From NCBI RefSeq assembly GCF_004167665.1, contig NZ_SEWE01000002.1, positions 124,001-188,000 of the forward strand: a DNA stretch of 64,000 nucleotides, read 5' to 3'. Shown here one piece after another: positions 17,653-29,303 of this stretch (positions are counted from its first letter, which is position 1; each line of letters opens with the position of its first letter). Source of the stretch: Hymenobacter persicinus. Its GTDB lineage: Bacteria; Bacteroidota; Bacteroidia; Cytophagales; Hymenobacteraceae. The notes below the pieces were generated by a model. It was not told the origin of the DNA. It made no database searches and worked only from the letters and a program-made list of their open reading frames with translations. Made by a program: the position numbers and the translations under genes.

Positions 17653-18726
17653 CTACCGCAGCAGCACCCGCTGGGTAGCGTTCAGGCCGGGGCCCGTAGC
17701 GCGCAGCACATACACGCCCGCCGGCAGGCCCTGGGTCGGCAGCTGCGTACGTGGGCCGGCCGCCGCCATTCGGGTCACTTCCCGGCCCAGGGCGTCATGC
17801 AATCTGAGGTCGGCGGCTTGTGCAAAGCCCGGCAGCAGCACGGTTAGCGGCGCGCCCACGCCCGCCGGGTTCGGATACACGGCCAGCTGCGGGGCCGCGG
17901 CCGGCGCGGTACCGGTAGGGCTGCCTGTCACGCGCAGGGGCAGAGCCCGGGAGTTGTTGTTTTCGTTGGACTCAACGACGAGGTTTCGGGGGTCCACCAT
18001 CAGCACGAGGTAGTAATTGCCCGGCGTGGTTGTGGCGGGCACTGTCAGAATCGGAATGGAATGGACTGTGCCCCCACTTGGCGGCAGGTTACTTCCCGTC
18101 ACTAGGCCCATGAATACATCGGTACTGGCCGAGAATACCGTATCCGTCGACAGAAAGTAGCCGATTTCGTAGGCCCCGACCGAGCCGGTACCCACGTTAT
18201 TGATAAAGGTAAAAGACCCGGTGCTGCCGCCGGCTGGCACGGCGTTAAACGAAATCGATGGGCGCCACAGCGTCAGGTCCGGCCGGTTGGTAGCGCCGGC
18301 CGCCGCTACGGTCAGTGCGAAACTCACGACGTTGTTGTTCTCGTTGAGCTCGGGCTCGGCGTTAAGCGGATCGGCCACCAGCACTAGGTAGTAGTTGCCC
18401 GGCACTGTACCCGCCGGAATGGTGGCCGTGATACTGCACGGCCCCGACTGCCCCGGAAACATCAGGCCCTGACAGCTGGTGCCCAGGAAAGCGTCGTTGG
18501 CATCCCAGGTCGCATTAGTCGACAGATAAAACCCGATGCAGTTGAACTGAGAGCCGTTGGTGCCCTGGTTTTTTATCACGGCCGACATCGGGTACAAGCC
18601 CCCGGCCTGCACCGTGGTGGGCAGGTTGAAAGGCGCGACAATAACTAAATCCGTCAGGTTTTGGGCCCCGGCCACTTTGGACAGGCCGGCCAGTAGCAAC
18701 AGAACCAGCGTAAAGATTTTAGGCAT
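17653..18726 (-). CDS. Secreted CARDB-domain protein with T9SS sorting domain
   Basis: A 357-residue surface or secreted protein. The signal peptide ends near VAGAQ (about 21). Two CARDB-type immunoglobulin-like domains follow (about 25-140 and 148-265), each with the pattern GFYLST or GYFLST, then PGNYYLVL and NENNN. A type IX sorting domain begins near residue 280 (AVYPNPAG, GREVTRM, LPAGVYVLRA). CARDB domains usually mediate adhesion or act as spacers; no catalytic domain is present. It lies between eno and ftsB with its own promoter-like element. Confidence 0.9.
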   Translation of the reverse strand: MPKIFTLVLLLLAGLSKVAGAQNLTDLVIVAPFNLPTTVQAGGLYPMSAVIKNQGTNGSQFNCIGFYLSTNATWDANDAFLGTSCQGLMFPGQSGPCSITATIPAGTVPGNYYLVLVADPLNAEPELNENNNVVSFALTVAAAGATNRPDLTLWRPSISFNAVPAGGSTGSFTFINNVGTGSVGAYEIGYFLSTDTVFSASTDVFMGLVTGSNLPPSGGTVHSIPILTVPATTTPGNYYLVLMVDPRNLVVESNENNNSRALPLRVTGSPTGTAPAAAPQLAVYPNPAGVGAPLTVLLPGFAQAADLRLHDALGREVTRMAAAGPRTQLPTQGLPAGVYVLRATGPGLNATQRVLLR

Positions 18727-18776
18727 ACAACAATGCGTTGAGAATTAGAGGATAGCTAAATGGCAATGGGCCGCTA

Positions 18777-18784
18777 CAAAAGTA
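18777..18784 (-). promoter_or_regulatory. Candidate -7 element for the CARDB gene
   Basis: The minus strand reads TACTTTTG, about 50 bp upstream of the ATG at 18726. No upstream TTG at the usual distance is seen. Confidence 0.45.
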
Positions 18785-18821
18785 AGGTATTGTCCGGCCA
18801 TCCTTCGGGAAGTCAGCCCAC

Positions 18822-18854
18822 AAAAAAAGCCCACCCGATGTTGGTCGGGTGGGC
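18822..18854 (-). terminator. Intrinsic terminator of eno
   Basis: GCCCACCCGA (18829-18838) pairs with TCGGGTGGGC (18845-18854); on the minus strand the stem is followed by seven T residues. It separates eno from the CARDB gene. Confidence 0.9.
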
Positions 18855-18887
18855 TCTGAAGTCGGCAGCAGCGGCCGCAGCGGGTCC

Positions 18888-21117
<2,230 letters not shown>

Positions 21118-21177
21118 AGGAAAGGATTGCAGCTAAAACGGCGCGAGAAGCGGCCCAGTATTGCCGGTTTGGGCTCA

Positions 21178-22335
21178 TTAGGTGGCCCGCTGCCAAGCCG
21201 GCAGGCGCCCGGCCCGGCTGTTACCGGCCGTCGGCAGCACCGGCACGGTCACGCAAAACTCCGCCCCGCTGCGCACCTGAAGCAACTGGCCGGTCAGCAA
21301 TTGGTACCGCTCCCGCAGGTTGGCCAGCCCGGTGCCGGTGCTGTCGACGGCCGTCAGCTTGGGTCGGCGCGGGTGGCGCACGGTCAGGGCCGTGGCCGTG
21401 GCCTCAATGGTAATAACGAGTGGGTCATCCTCGTCGCCGGCATTGTGCTTGATGGCGTTTTCAAGCAGCAGCTGCAGCGTGCCGGGCACCACCAGCAGCT
21501 GCTCCAGCTCCGCCGTGGGTAGATGTTCCCGAAACGCGTAAGCTGCCCCGAAGCGGTGGCGCAGCAGGTAGATATACTCCTGGCCGAAGTGCAGCTCCTC
21601 GGTCAGGGGCACGAAGTCTTCGTCCTTGTGCCGGATCAAATAGCGGTACAGGCCGGCAAAGTGAGTCAGGTATTCGTCGGCCACCCGCGGGTCGTGCTGA
21701 ATCAGGCCGCGCAGTACGTTGAGATTGTTGAACAGAAAGTGCGGGTCGAGCTGGGCGCGCAGGTTGCGCAGCTCACTTTCGGCGTGGGCCTTCTGGCTCA
21801 GCACCAGGCGCTGCTGCACCTCGAAGTAACGCTTGCCGGTCAGCAGCACGGCCAGCATCCCGTAGCTGAAGGCGTGGCGGATGATGCCGGCCACCAGCGC
21901 CATGGGCGTCCAGGCTACCGGTTGGCGCAGAATCAGCCCGTACCCGCCTGCGTACAGCACCCCGCTGGCCAGCATAAACCCCACTAGCAGCAGCAGGGCC
22001 GGCCGGCGGTAGCGGGCCACGAGCAGGTTGGGCACTAGGCCGAAGACGAGGCAAAACACCGTGGCCGAATCGAGCAGCACCGTGTAGGCCATGGTAGTCA
22101 GGGCCAGGGGCCAGCCAAACTCCTGCACGTAGGCGGGCAGAATGACGGCCGTGGCTACCGGCCAGTAGGCGGCGGCAGTGAGAATATCGGAGCGGGAAGG
22201 ACGCAGAAACAGCATACGCAGCAGCTTAACCAGCCCGGTGGGCGGGCCGGCGGAAAGTTGCCACTCTTTCCCCACAAGTGCAGCATTCCATCCGGCTGCC
22301 CGGCTGCTCCGGCCATCCGTTGGGGCGATGCGCAT
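21178..22335 (-). CDS. LytS/YehU-type sensor histidine kinase
   Basis: An inner-membrane kinase of up to 385 residues partnering the LytTR regulator. Four or five hydrophobic helices fill about residues 50-165. Then comes the His_kinase domain with phosphoacceptor His199 in LDPHFLFNNLN, and a short ATPase domain with LLLENAIKHN and the GTGLANLRERY G-box. There is no extracellular sensor domain, so a signal within the membrane is likely. The start is uncertain: Met at about residue 41 (MLFLRPSR) would remove a non-conserved leader. Confidence 0.92.
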   Translation of the reverse strand: MRIAPTDGRSSRAAGWNAALVGKEWQLSAGPPTGLVKLLRMLFLRPSRSDILTAAAYWPVATAVILPAYVQEFGWPLALTTMAYTVLLDSATVFCLVFGLVPNLLVARYRRPALLLLVGFMLASGVLYAGGYGLILRQPVAWTPMALVAGIIRHAFSYGMLAVLLTGKRYFEVQQRLVLSQKAHAESELRNLRAQLDPHFLFNNLNVLRGLIQHDPRVADEYLTHFAGLYRYLIRHKDEDFVPLTEELHFGQEYIYLLRHRFGAAYAFREHLPTAELEQLLVVPGTLQLLLENAIKHNAGDEDDPLVITIEATATALTVRHPRRPKLTAVDSTGTGLANLRERYQLLTGQLLQVRSGAEFCVTVPVLPTAGNSRAGRLPAWQRAT

Positions 22336-22340
22336 GGTGC

Positions 22341-23648
22341 TCAGGGCTGCAGGGGCTGCACCATTGGGGAGTCGCGCACCAGCACCAGGTACTGCACGTA
22401 GGCCGCCGCGGGCCGCTGAGGGTCAAAGCGCATTTGCTGCGTGGTGGGCACGCCCGGAGCGTACGTTACCTGAATGGGCTGCCGAGTAGTGGCCGCGCCC
22501 GGAGCGTCGAGCCGGAACAGCGTCAGGCTGCCGGGCGTGGTTCGGGTTTTGAGCTCGTCTATTCCCCGGATTACCGTCAGGGGCCCGTCGTGGTTGAATT
22601 TGTCGGTGCCAGTATAGGTCTGCCCCTTGCTTTGCCAGGGCGCGGGCAGCCCGGCCGTCGGGTACAGCATCTGGCAGCCCGAAAACGCGCACATAATGGA
22701 CACCACTTTGTCGTGCGCGGGCAGCGCACTCTGCCGCACCAGGCCCGCAAACATAGTCTGGCCGCCCTGTAAGGGGCTTTGCAGCACGTGAGCCAGGCCC
22801 CAGAGGCCGTACATCTTCTGGCCCGCCAGCTTCTTGGTCTGGCTCAGGGCCCGGAAGTTGGCGAAGATAATTTGTTCCCGCCCCAGGCCGTCGGCGCGGT
22901 ACGTGAGGTTGGTCAGCAGATGCCATAGCCGTTCGTAGGAAGCACCCAGCGCAAACCGGTAGGCCTTCTCCTGCTGCTTTAGCTCGGCCATAGCCAGGCG
23001 GGCCAGCGGCGGTAAAGCGGCCGTAGTGGGCTGCCGCAGCAGCATTTGCAGGGAGTCGCCCTGCCGCCATAGCTCGTCGGTACGGCCCTGGACGTGCTTC
23101 CGGCTCAGCAGCCGACGCAGGTAGTCGGCAGCCAGGGCCCGGTCCTGCACCTCATCGAGGCCGACAAATTCAAACCGGTGCTTTTCGGGCAATTCGAGGT
23201 TCAGGGCGCGCAGCTTCCGAAACTTGTTCAGTAGCGCCTGATTCGCCCACTGTGACTGGTCGCGCACCCAGCTGCGGAATACCAGCTGCAGCAGGCTGTC
23301 GTTGCCGGTGCGCAGGTAGTAGTTGAGGTAATCGGCCTTGGCGCAGTCAAATTCACCCACGTAGTACCGCACGCCGGCCCGCTGGTTGAGGTGTTTGAAC
23401 AGCGCAAAGTCAACTTCCTGGGGCTTGGCTACCCCGTGGGCCTCGCCGAGCAAGAACAGCTGGTTGGCGTAAAAATCCGCGCCAAACGGTGGAAAGCTTA
23501 CCTCTGCCCCGGAGGCAATGGATTCCTGGGGCACTCCGGCAAACGTGGCCGCAGCCGGGGCCACGGCCTGAGCCGCCGCGGGCCGCGGATGTAGCAGCAG
23601 CAGAAGGCCGCTACCCAAGAAAAGGCAAAAAAAGCGGAGAGTACGCAT
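22341..23648 (-). CDS. Exported erythromycin-esterase-like protein
   Basis: About 435 residues starting at the ATG at 23648 (MRTLRFFCLF), with a signal peptide ending near AAAQA. The LFLLGEAHGV motif followed by VDFALFKHL and YYVGEFD resembles the erythromycin esterase/EreA-like fold, in which the Glu and His of the GEAHG motif are catalytic. Many exported Bacteroidota members are not resistance enzymes, and the substrate is unknown here. It ends 5 bp from the histidine kinase frame on the same strand, suggesting read-through into the two-component genes. Confidence 0.72.
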   Translation of the reverse strand: MRTLRFFCLFLGSGLLLLLHPRPAAAQAVAPAAATFAGVPQESIASGAEVSFPPFGADFYANQLFLLGEAHGVAKPQEVDFALFKHLNQRAGVRYYVGEFDCAKADYLNYYLRTGNDSLLQLVFRSWVRDQSQWANQALLNKFRKLRALNLELPEKHRFEFVGLDEVQDRALAADYLRRLLSRKHVQGRTDELWRQGDSLQMLLRQPTTAALPPLARLAMAELKQQEKAYRFALGASYERLWHLLTNLTYRADGLGREQIIFANFRALSQTKKLAGQKMYGLWGLAHVLQSPLQGGQTMFAGLVRQSALPAHDKVVSIMCAFSGCQMLYPTAGLPAPWQSKGQTYTGTDKFNHDGPLTVIRGIDELKTRTTPGSLTLFRLDAPGAATTRQPIQVTYAPGVPTTQQMRFDPQRPAAAYVQYLVLVRDSPMVQPLQP

Positions 23649-23849
23649 CGGACCGGGATTAGAGTGAATCGATGCCGAAAGCACGCTCACCGCCGGCCGT
23701 TTACCCGGCGCGTTCTGGCCAACTGCCGCAAATTGTTGATAAACCCGGGTAAAAGTCCCTCGAACAGCGGCGCGAGGCTGGCGTCAAACCCGTTTCCCGG
23801 CGTGGGTACTACCACCTCACCGGCGCCGCGGCATATACTGTGGTTCTGA

Positions 23850-23857
23850 TATATTTG
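23850..23857 (+). promoter_or_regulatory. Candidate -7 element for the esterase-like gene
   Basis: TATATTTG matches TAnnTTTG and lies 45 bp before the ATG at 23903. No TTTG at the expected upstream distance. Confidence 0.45.
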
Positions 23858-23902
23858 ACGAGGCGAGAGAATTTCCCTTCGGCCCGTAATTTCACCGTAC
23901 CC

Positions 23903-25309
23903 ATGTTGTGTGCCCGTCTGCTCACGTTGTTGGTTGCTTGCCTGCTCGGCTGGATGGCTTATCCTGTTAGCGGGCAAGTCCCTACGGGCGGTTCAGTCAC
24001 CGATTCCGTCCGCTGCCGAACCCACCCGGAGCTGACCTACGCGCTGTATCTGCCGAAAGGCTATGCTTCCGGCCGCGCCTGGCCCGTGCTGTACCTGTTC
24101 GACCCGGCCGGGCATGGGGCCGAGCCCGTCCGACTGTACCAGGCCGCCGCCGAGGCGCTGGGCTTTATTCTGGCTGGCTCCAACGACTCCCGCAACGGCT
24201 CCCTGCAGAATTCGCTGGAAGTCGCCGAAATCATGCAGCAGGACGTGCAGGCCTGCTTCGCCGTCGACGGCCGCCGCATCTATACGGGCGGCTTTTCCGG
24301 CGGCTCCCGGGTGGCGGCGACCGTCGCTCTACTCTCCGATAACGTGGTGGGCGTACTGGGCTGCGGCGCGGGCCTGCCCACTCTGCCTAACGTCCCCACC
24401 AAGCCCCCGACTTGGGTGTATGCCGGCTTTGCCGGCCTGGAAGACTTTAATTACGCCGAAATGCAGGAGCTGCAGGGCCGCTGGAATCAGCAGCAGGTCG
24501 TGAACACCTTCTTCGCCTTTGACGGCAGCCACGCCTGGCCGCCTGCCCCCACGATGCTGGAAGGGCTAACCTGGCTGGAGCTGCAAGCCTTGCAAGCGGG
24601 CACTAGCACCCGGCCTTCCACCTGGCTTGACTCCGTGTACCAACGCTCTATTGCCGCTGCCGCCGAACAGGAAGCCGCCGGCCTGCTGGTAGCGGCCGCC
24701 AACGCCTACCAACGCACCAGTGCCAGCTTTTCCGGTCTGCACAACGTTGCCGCGGCGCAGCAGGGCACGGCCCGACTGGTTAACTCCCCGCTATTGGCCC
24801 AGCAGCAAGCCCAGCAGCGCACTTTGCACCAGCTGGAGCTCACCCTGCAGCGGGAGGCAGTGCGGGCCTATCAGCAGGCCCTGAGTACCCGCAACGATGC
24901 CGCCGCGCTGGATGCGGCTTGGTGGCAGCAGTATGCCGCCCAGTTAGGTCAGTTGCAGCACAGCGCCATCCCGGCCGAGCAGCACCTCGGCGCCCGCGCC
25001 CTCAGCAGCCTGCGGGTGCAGATTTTCTCGCGCGGCTATGCCGCTCTTACCGCCGCCGACTATTGGGCCGCTACTACCACTTTTCGCCTCTGGACTTTCG
25101 TGGAGCCCACCGCCGCGGAGCCCTACTTGCAGCTGGCCACGGCTTATGCCTTGTCCGGGCAGACCAGCGCCGCTTTAAAAACCCTGGAAGCCGCAGTTGC
25201 CAAAGGGCTCACCGACCGGCAGCAGCTTGAAGGCCCGGCGGCTTTCACCAAGCTAAAGCAGGAGAAGCGCTACCAGAAACTGCTGCTGCACCTGCCTCCG
25301 GCCCAATGA
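23903..25309 (+). CDS. Exported alpha/beta-hydrolase (esterase-like) with C-terminal helical repeats
   Basis: About 468 residues from the ATG at 23903; the longer frame from 23840 would overlap the promoter element. A signal peptide ends near VSGQV. The N-terminal half (about 25-250) is esterase-like: LTYALYLPKGY, LYLFDPAGHG, nucleophile elbow GGFSGGSR and a late DGSHAW that supplies a histidine. The C-terminal part is Ala/Gln-rich and helical (QQQAQQRTLHQLELTLQ) and ends with a TPR-like stretch (PYLQLATAYALSGQTSAALKTL). The substrate is not known. It is transcribed away from the erythromycin-esterase-like gene. Confidence 0.8.
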   Translation: MLCARLLTLLVACLLGWMAYPVSGQVPTGGSVTDSVRCRTHPELTYALYLPKGYASGRAWPVLYLFDPAGHGAEPVRLYQAAAEALGFILAGSNDSRNGSLQNSLEVAEIMQQDVQACFAVDGRRIYTGGFSGGSRVAATVALLSDNVVGVLGCGAGLPTLPNVPTKPPTWVYAGFAGLEDFNYAEMQELQGRWNQQQVVNTFFAFDGSHAWPPAPTMLEGLTWLELQALQAGTSTRPSTWLDSVYQRSIAAAAEQEAAGLLVAAANAYQRTSASFSGLHNVAAAQQGTARLVNSPLLAQQQAQQRTLHQLELTLQREAVRAYQQALSTRNDAAALDAAWWQQYAAQLGQLQHSAIPAEQHLGARALSSLRVQIFSRGYAALTAADYWAATTTFRLWTFVEPTAAEPYLQLATAYALSGQTSAALKTLEAAVAKGLTDRQQLEGPAAFTKLKQEKRYQKLLLHLPPAQ

Positions 25310-25347
25310 GCCGGTAGCTGGCCACGAGAAACCTTCGAACTACTGCA

Positions 25348-25387
25348 TAAGAAAAGGGACGCACCTTGCGGCACGTCCCTTTTCTTA
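25348..25387. terminator. Bidirectional terminator between the esterase gene and rplQ
   Basis: A 14-bp perfect stem, TAAGAAAAGGGACG (25348-25361) with its complement at 25374-25387. It closes the ribosomal protein superoperon on the minus strand and the esterase gene on the plus strand. Confidence 0.92.
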
Positions 25388-25406
25388 GGGGTTGGCTTCT
25401 TCAGTA

Positions 25407-25982
25407 TTACGAAGCAGCTTCTTCCGATTTCTCGTCGCGGGTTTCGCCTTCTTTCAGCGTCTCGGTCGGAGCATCGGTAGCAGCGGCAGCTTCTTCGCTT
25501 ACTACAGCAGCCGGAGCAGCGGTAGTAGCAGCGGGAGCAGCCGTGTCAGCCTTCTTCTTGCTGCGCGAGCGGCGGGTCGTGGTCTTCGCCTCACCAGCCG
25601 TTTTAGCTTCCAGCAGGGTCTCGTTGTAGTCCACCAGCTCGATGATGCACATCTCGGCGTTGTCACCCAGGCGCGAATCACTCATTTTGATGATGCGGGT
25701 GTAGCCACCGGGACGGTTAGCGATTTTGCCAGCTACCGAGTCAAACAGCTCCTTGATGGACTCTTTGTTCTGCAGCGTAGCAAATACGGTACGACGCGAG
25801 TGCGTGGTGTCGCTCTTCGCCTTGGTCAGCAGGGGCTCTACGAACTTGCGCAGGGCTTTGGCTTTGGCCACCGTCGTCTCGATGCGCTTGTGCACGATCA
25901 GCGACGAAGCCATGTTCGACAGCATGGCGTTGCGGTGCGAGGCCGTCCGGCCCAGGTGGTTGATTTTTTTACCGTGTCTCAT
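25407..25982 (-). CDS. rplQ: 50S ribosomal protein L17
   Basis: Large-subunit protein bL17. Residues 1-116 or so are the conserved core ([22 protein letters not shown]). The remainder to 191 is a low-complexity tail: first basic ([11 protein letters not shown]), then Ala/Thr/Glu-rich, longer than the usual 120-130 residue L17. It is the last gene of the superoperon and lies behind a strong hairpin that follows rpoA. Confidence 0.98.
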   Translation of the reverse strand: MRHGKKINHLGRTASHRNAMLSNMASSLIVHKRIETTVAKAKALRKFVEPLLTKAKSDTTHSRRTVFATLQNKESIKELFDSVAGKIANRPGGYTRIIKMSDSRLGDNAEMCIIELVDYNETLLEAKTAGEAKTTTRRSRSKKKADTAAPAATTAAPAAVVSEEAAAATDAPTETLKEGETRDEKSEEAAS

Positions 25983-26100
25983 GGTACTTGCTTAACTAAG
26001 CGGATGTATGGGCTTGCGGGCGTGGCCACGGCGGGCGGCTGATTAGGTAGCCACCTCATTAGAACCACTGCCCCTCGGGGCCCATTGGTGAAAAAAGGAG

Positions 26101-26175
26101 TTAAAAAAGAAATGTGCTGATCAAGTCCGGCCGCCGGCTGCTTGCGCAGCGCTTGGCTTTTTCTTGATCAGCACA
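26101..26175 (-). terminator. Long-stem terminator or attenuator after rpoA
   Basis: On the minus strand TGTGCTGATCAAG (26175-26163) pairs perfectly with CTTGATCAGCACA (26125-26113); the 37-nt loop contains its own GCTGC/GCAGC hairpin. A T-rich run (TTTCTTTTTT) follows. It sits 5 bp after the rpoA stop and should reduce read-through into rplQ. Confidence 0.78.
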
Positions 26176-26180
26176 TCAGG

Positions 26181-27170
26181 CTATTCTTCGTCGAGCTTGT
26201 ACTTGCTCAGGTCCATCCCGAAGGTCAGGCCTTTTTCTTCTACGAGGTTTTCCAGCTCGGTCAGCGACTTCTTACCGAAGTTGCGGAACTTCATCATGTC
26301 GCTCATGTCCAGCTGTACCAAGTCGCCCAGCGACTTGATGTCGGCGGCCTTGAGGCAGTTGTAAGCCCGTACGCTCAGGTCCATATCCGCCAGTGGCGTT
26401 TTCAGGACTTTACGCATGTGCAGCGTTTCCTCGTCCACGGTCTCCTCTTCTTCGGCTTTAGCCGTTTCGAAGGTCATCGTGTTGTCCGAGAACAGCATGA
26501 AGTGTTGAATCAGAATATTGGCAGCACCTTTCAGAGCCTCTTCGGGGTGGATCGAACCATCCGTCTGAATTTCAATCAGGAGCTTCTCGTAGTCGGTCTT
26601 TTGCTCTACGCGGGTATTCTCGATGCTGTACTTCACGTTCTTGATAGGCGTGAAGATGGCATCAATGGCAATCTGCCCGAATACTTGGTCGGCAGGGCGG
26701 TTTTCTTCGGCGGGTACGTAGCCGCGGCCTTTCTGCACCGTAAATTCGAACTCCAGCTCTACGCTGGGGTCGATGTGGCAGATGACCAGATCCGTGTTCA
26801 GGACCTCGAAACCGGTGGTGAACTTGTTGATGTCGCCCGCCGAGAAAGCATCCTGGCCCTTGATGCGGACCGTGATTTTATCCTCAATTGCGTCGCTGAC
26901 CTTCTTAAAGCGAACCTGCTTCAGGTTCAGGATGATTTCGGACATGTCCTCAATCACACCTTCGATGGTCATGAATTCGTGCAGCACGCTGGCCGTCCGA
27001 ACCGACGTAATGGCGTAGCCCTCCAGCGACGACAGCAGGATGCGGCGCAGTGCGTTGCCGATCGTGACGCCGTAGCCTTTCTCCAGCGGTTTAAATTCAA
27101 ACGTTCCGTAGAAGTCGTCGGATTTCTCCATCACAACCTTCTCCGGCATTTGAAAAGCTAAGATTGACAT
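26181..27170 (-). CDS. rpoA: RNA polymerase alpha subunit
   Basis: A 329-residue alpha subunit. The N-terminal domain (about 1-230) dimerises and assembles beta and beta' ([25 protein letters not shown]). The C-terminal domain (about 255-320) has the helix-hairpin-helix segment ([33 protein letters not shown]) that contacts upstream DNA and activators. It lies between rpsD and rplQ, the standard order. Confidence 0.99.
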   Translation of the reverse strand: MSILAFQMPEKVVMEKSDDFYGTFEFKPLEKGYGVTIGNALRRILLSSLEGYAITSVRTASVLHEFMTIEGVIEDMSEIILNLKQVRFKKVSDAIEDKITVRIKGQDAFSAGDINKFTTGFEVLNTDLVICHIDPSVELEFEFTVQKGRGYVPAEENRPADQVFGQIAIDAIFTPIKNVKYSIENTRVEQKTDYEKLLIEIQTDGSIHPEEALKGAANILIQHFMLFSDNTMTFETAKAEEEETVDEETLHMRKVLKTPLADMDLSVRAYNCLKAADIKSLGDLVQLDMSDMMKFRNFGKKSLTELENLVEEKGLTFGMDLSKYKLDEE

Positions 27171-27243
27171 AAGTGGGGCTTTAAAATTACAACAGGGAGA
27201 AAAACGAAGTAAAAGGGCCCGGCCGCAGCCGGAACCCTATTTG

Positions 27244-27849
27244 TTACTTCGAGTAAAGCTCGACGATCAGCTGCTCCGTGATTTTCTCGGGGATCAGCTC
27301 GCGGGCAGGGGCGTTCAGGAACTTACCTACCAGCTCCTTGCCGTCCCACTCCAGCCACGAGAAAGCGCGGGAGTTGCGGGCCGACAGGCTCGTCGTAATA
27401 GCTTCCAGGGACTTCGACTTCTCGCGAACGGCCACGATGTCGCCGGCGCGGAGCTTGTACGAAGCAATGTTTACCACTTCACCGTTGACGGTGATGTGAC
27501 GGTGCAGCACGAGCTGACGGGCAGCGCGGCGCGTTGGGGCGATGCCCAGACGGTACACCGTGTTGTCGAGGCGCGACTCGAGCAGGCCGAGCAGGTTTTC
27601 ACCCGTGATGCCTGGCAGCGCAGCAGCTTTGTGGAAAAGGTTCTCAAACTGCTTTTCCAAGATGCCGTACATGTACTTCACCTTCTGCTTCTCCATCAGC
27701 TGCACCGCGTATTCCGACTGCTTCTTGCGACGGCCACGGCCGTGCTGGCCTGGAGGATAATTCTTTTTGTTGAGCGCTGTGCTCGGGCCGAAGATCGGCT
27801 CTGCGAAGCGACGAGCAATCTTGGACTTGGGACCGGTATAACGTGCCAT
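27244..27849 (-). CDS. rpsD: 30S ribosomal protein S4
   Basis: Primary 16S-binding protein uS4, 201 residues, with the S4 RNA-binding domain at about 90-160 ([29 protein letters not shown]). The N-terminus lacks the four-Cys zinc motif, so it is the zinc-free form. Upstream is a 9-bp inverted repeat that could form a leader structure for autoregulation. Confidence 0.99.
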   Translation of the reverse strand: MARYTGPKSKIARRFAEPIFGPSTALNKKNYPPGQHGRGRRKKQSEYAVQLMEKQKVKYMYGILEKQFENLFHKAAALPGITGENLLGLLESRLDNTVYRLGIAPTRRAARQLVLHRHITVNGEVVNIASYKLRAGDIVAVREKSKSLEAITTSLSARNSRAFSWLEWDGKELVGKFLNAPARELIPEKITEQLIVELYSK

Positions 27850-27885
27850 TTCGGGGATGTTGAGTTTTGGAGGGGTTGAACCACG

Positions 27886-27943
27886 CGTGTCGGGCTTCTC
27901 AGACGCAGCTTACACTGGGTAAGGGCATCAGAAACCCGACACG
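27886..27943 (-). promoter_or_regulatory. Candidate structured leader of rpsD
   Basis: CGTGTCGGG (27886-27894) and CCCGACACG (27935-27943) form a perfect stem around a 40-nt region, about 37-94 nt before the rpsD ATG. S4 is a known autoregulator in other bacteria; a role here is inference. Confidence 0.4.
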
Positions 27944-27977
27944 GGCGGCCCGCTCTGCAGCGGACCAGTTCAGTATA

Positions 27978-28370
27978 TCAGACGCGACGACGCTTAGGTG
28001 GACGGCAGCCGTTGTGCGGCAGCGGAGTCACGTCGCGGATGGTAGTTACCTCAATGCCCACATTCTGGAGCGTACGGATGGCCGACTCGCGGCCAGCACC
28101 CGGACCCTTCACGAACACTTCGGCTTTGCGCAGACCCAGGTCGTGGGCTACTTTGGCGCAATCCGTGGCAGCCATCTGGGCGGCGTAGGGAGTGTTCTTT
28201 TTGGAGCCTTTGAATCCCATCTTACCAGCCGAGGCCCAGGAGATAACCTGGCCGTTGTTGTTGGTGATGGAGATGATGATGTTGTTGAAGGAAGCCTTGA
28301 TGTGGATCTGGCCTACGGATTCAACAACGACAACGCGCTTCTTGGCTTTGTCTTTTCTTTTTTGTGCCAT
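27978..28370 (-). CDS. rpsK: 30S ribosomal protein S11
   Basis: uS11 of the 30S platform, 130 residues from the ATG at 28370 ([12 protein letters not shown]). The conserved body includes [26 protein letters not shown] and the C-terminal [16 protein letters not shown]. The longer upstream frame has no homology. Confidence 0.99.
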   Translation of the reverse strand: MAQKRKDKAKKRVVVVESVGQIHIKASFNNIIISITNNNGQVISWASAGKMGFKGSKKNTPYAAQMAATDCAKVAHDLGLRKAEVFVKGPGAGRESAIRTLQNVGIEVTTIRDVTPLPHNGCRPPKRRRV

Positions 28371-28455
28371 TTGGTTATCGCAAAAAACTGCGGAAGGTGT
28401 TGAAGCCCGTCCCGGTGATAGATTCACCCGGGCAGGCTTCGATTCCCGCTACAAT

Positions 28456-28833
28456 TTATTTAGTAGCTTTTTTCTTGTTCGCAACGGTCTTCCGCTTGCC
28501 CTTGCGGGTACGGGAGTTGTTCTTGGTGCGCTGCCCACGAACTGGTAGACCCTTCCGGTGACGCAAGCCGCGGTAGCAGCCAATGTCCATCAGACGCTTG
28601 ATGTTCAGCTGCACTTCCGAGCGCAGCACACCTTCGGTCTTGATTTCGGCAGCAATGATGCTACGGATTTCACCGGCTTCTGCTTCCGTCCAGTCCTTCA
28701 CTTTCTTGTTCAGATCGATGCCGGCCTGGTTCAAGATGCGTTGTGCGGATGGACGGCCGATGCCGAAAATGTACGTCAGCGAGATTTCGCCGCGCTTGTT
28801 GTCTGGGATGTCTACCCCTGCAATACGAGCCAT
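28456..28833 (-). CDS. rpsM: 30S ribosomal protein S13
   Basis: uS13 of the 30S head, 125 residues. It begins [19 protein letters not shown] and has the [19 protein letters not shown] segment that contacts the P-site tRNA region. Standard neighbours rpmJ and rpsK. Confidence 0.99.
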   Translation of the reverse strand: MARIAGVDIPDNKRGEISLTYIFGIGRPSAQRILNQAGIDLNKKVKDWTEAEAGEIRSIIAAEIKTEGVLRSEVQLNIKRLMDIGCYRGLRHRKGLPVRGQRTKNNSRTRKGKRKTVANKKKATK

Positions 28834-28857
28834 GTGCTTTTTTAAAAAGTCTGGTGC

Positions 28858-28974
28858 TTAACCCTGACGCTGCTTGAAGCGGGGGTTCTTTTTGTTGATG
28901 ACGTAGAGTTTGCCGTTGCGGCGAACCAGCTTACAGTCAACGCTGCGCTTTTTGACCGAGGTTTTAACTTTCAT
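28858..28974 (-). CDS. rpmJ: 50S ribosomal protein L36, zinc-free form
   Basis: A 38-residue bL36 starting [19 protein letters not shown] and ending NPRFKQRQG. The canonical zinc ribbon (CxxC, a later Cys and a His) is reduced to one Cys: the first is Ser, the third is absent and the His is Phe. It is therefore a C-minus paralogue that does not need zinc. It lies 24 bp upstream of rpsM, between it and infA as usual. Confidence 0.97.
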   Translation of the reverse strand: MKVKTSVKKRSVDCKLVRRNGKLYVINKKNPRFKQRQG

Positions 28975-29080
28975 GTGAGTAGGGAACTTAGAAACTTAGG
29001 GGCTTGGGGTCTTGGATTCAGAGCTGAAGCCGGATGGATTAGCAGACTAACCCGTTGAAACTCCAGGCACCTAAGACCCT

Positions 29081-29299
29081 TTATTTGTAACGGTAGACAA
29101 TGCGGCCCTTCGACAGGTCGTAAGGCGACATTTCCAGCTTCACCTTATCTCCCGGCAGGATCTTGATGTAGTGCATCCGCATTTTACCGGAAATGTGCGC
29201 CACCAACGTGTGCCCGTTTTCCAGTTCCACGCGAAACATTGCGTTGGAAAGTGCTTCGAGAATTACTCCGTCCTGCTCAATGGAGGATTGTTTGGCCAT
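29081..29299 (-). CDS. infA: Translation initiation factor IF-1
   Basis: A 72-residue OB-fold protein that binds the 30S A site during initiation. It reads [29 protein letters not shown] and ends [11 protein letters not shown], the normal size and sequence. It follows map by 4 bp. The 106 bp downstream, before rpmJ, hold no gene. Confidence 0.99.
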   Translation of the reverse strand: MAKQSSIEQDGVILEALSNAMFRVELENGHTLVAHISGKMRMHYIKILPGDKVKLEMSPYDLSKGRIVYRYK

Positions 29300-29303
29300 A
29301 AGG

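Noticed and set aside
22341..23648. Calling the erythromycin-esterase-like protein a macrolide resistance gene
   Set aside because: Only the general fold motif is seen; exported Bacteroidota homologues have no shown resistance role and the sequence gives no direct support.
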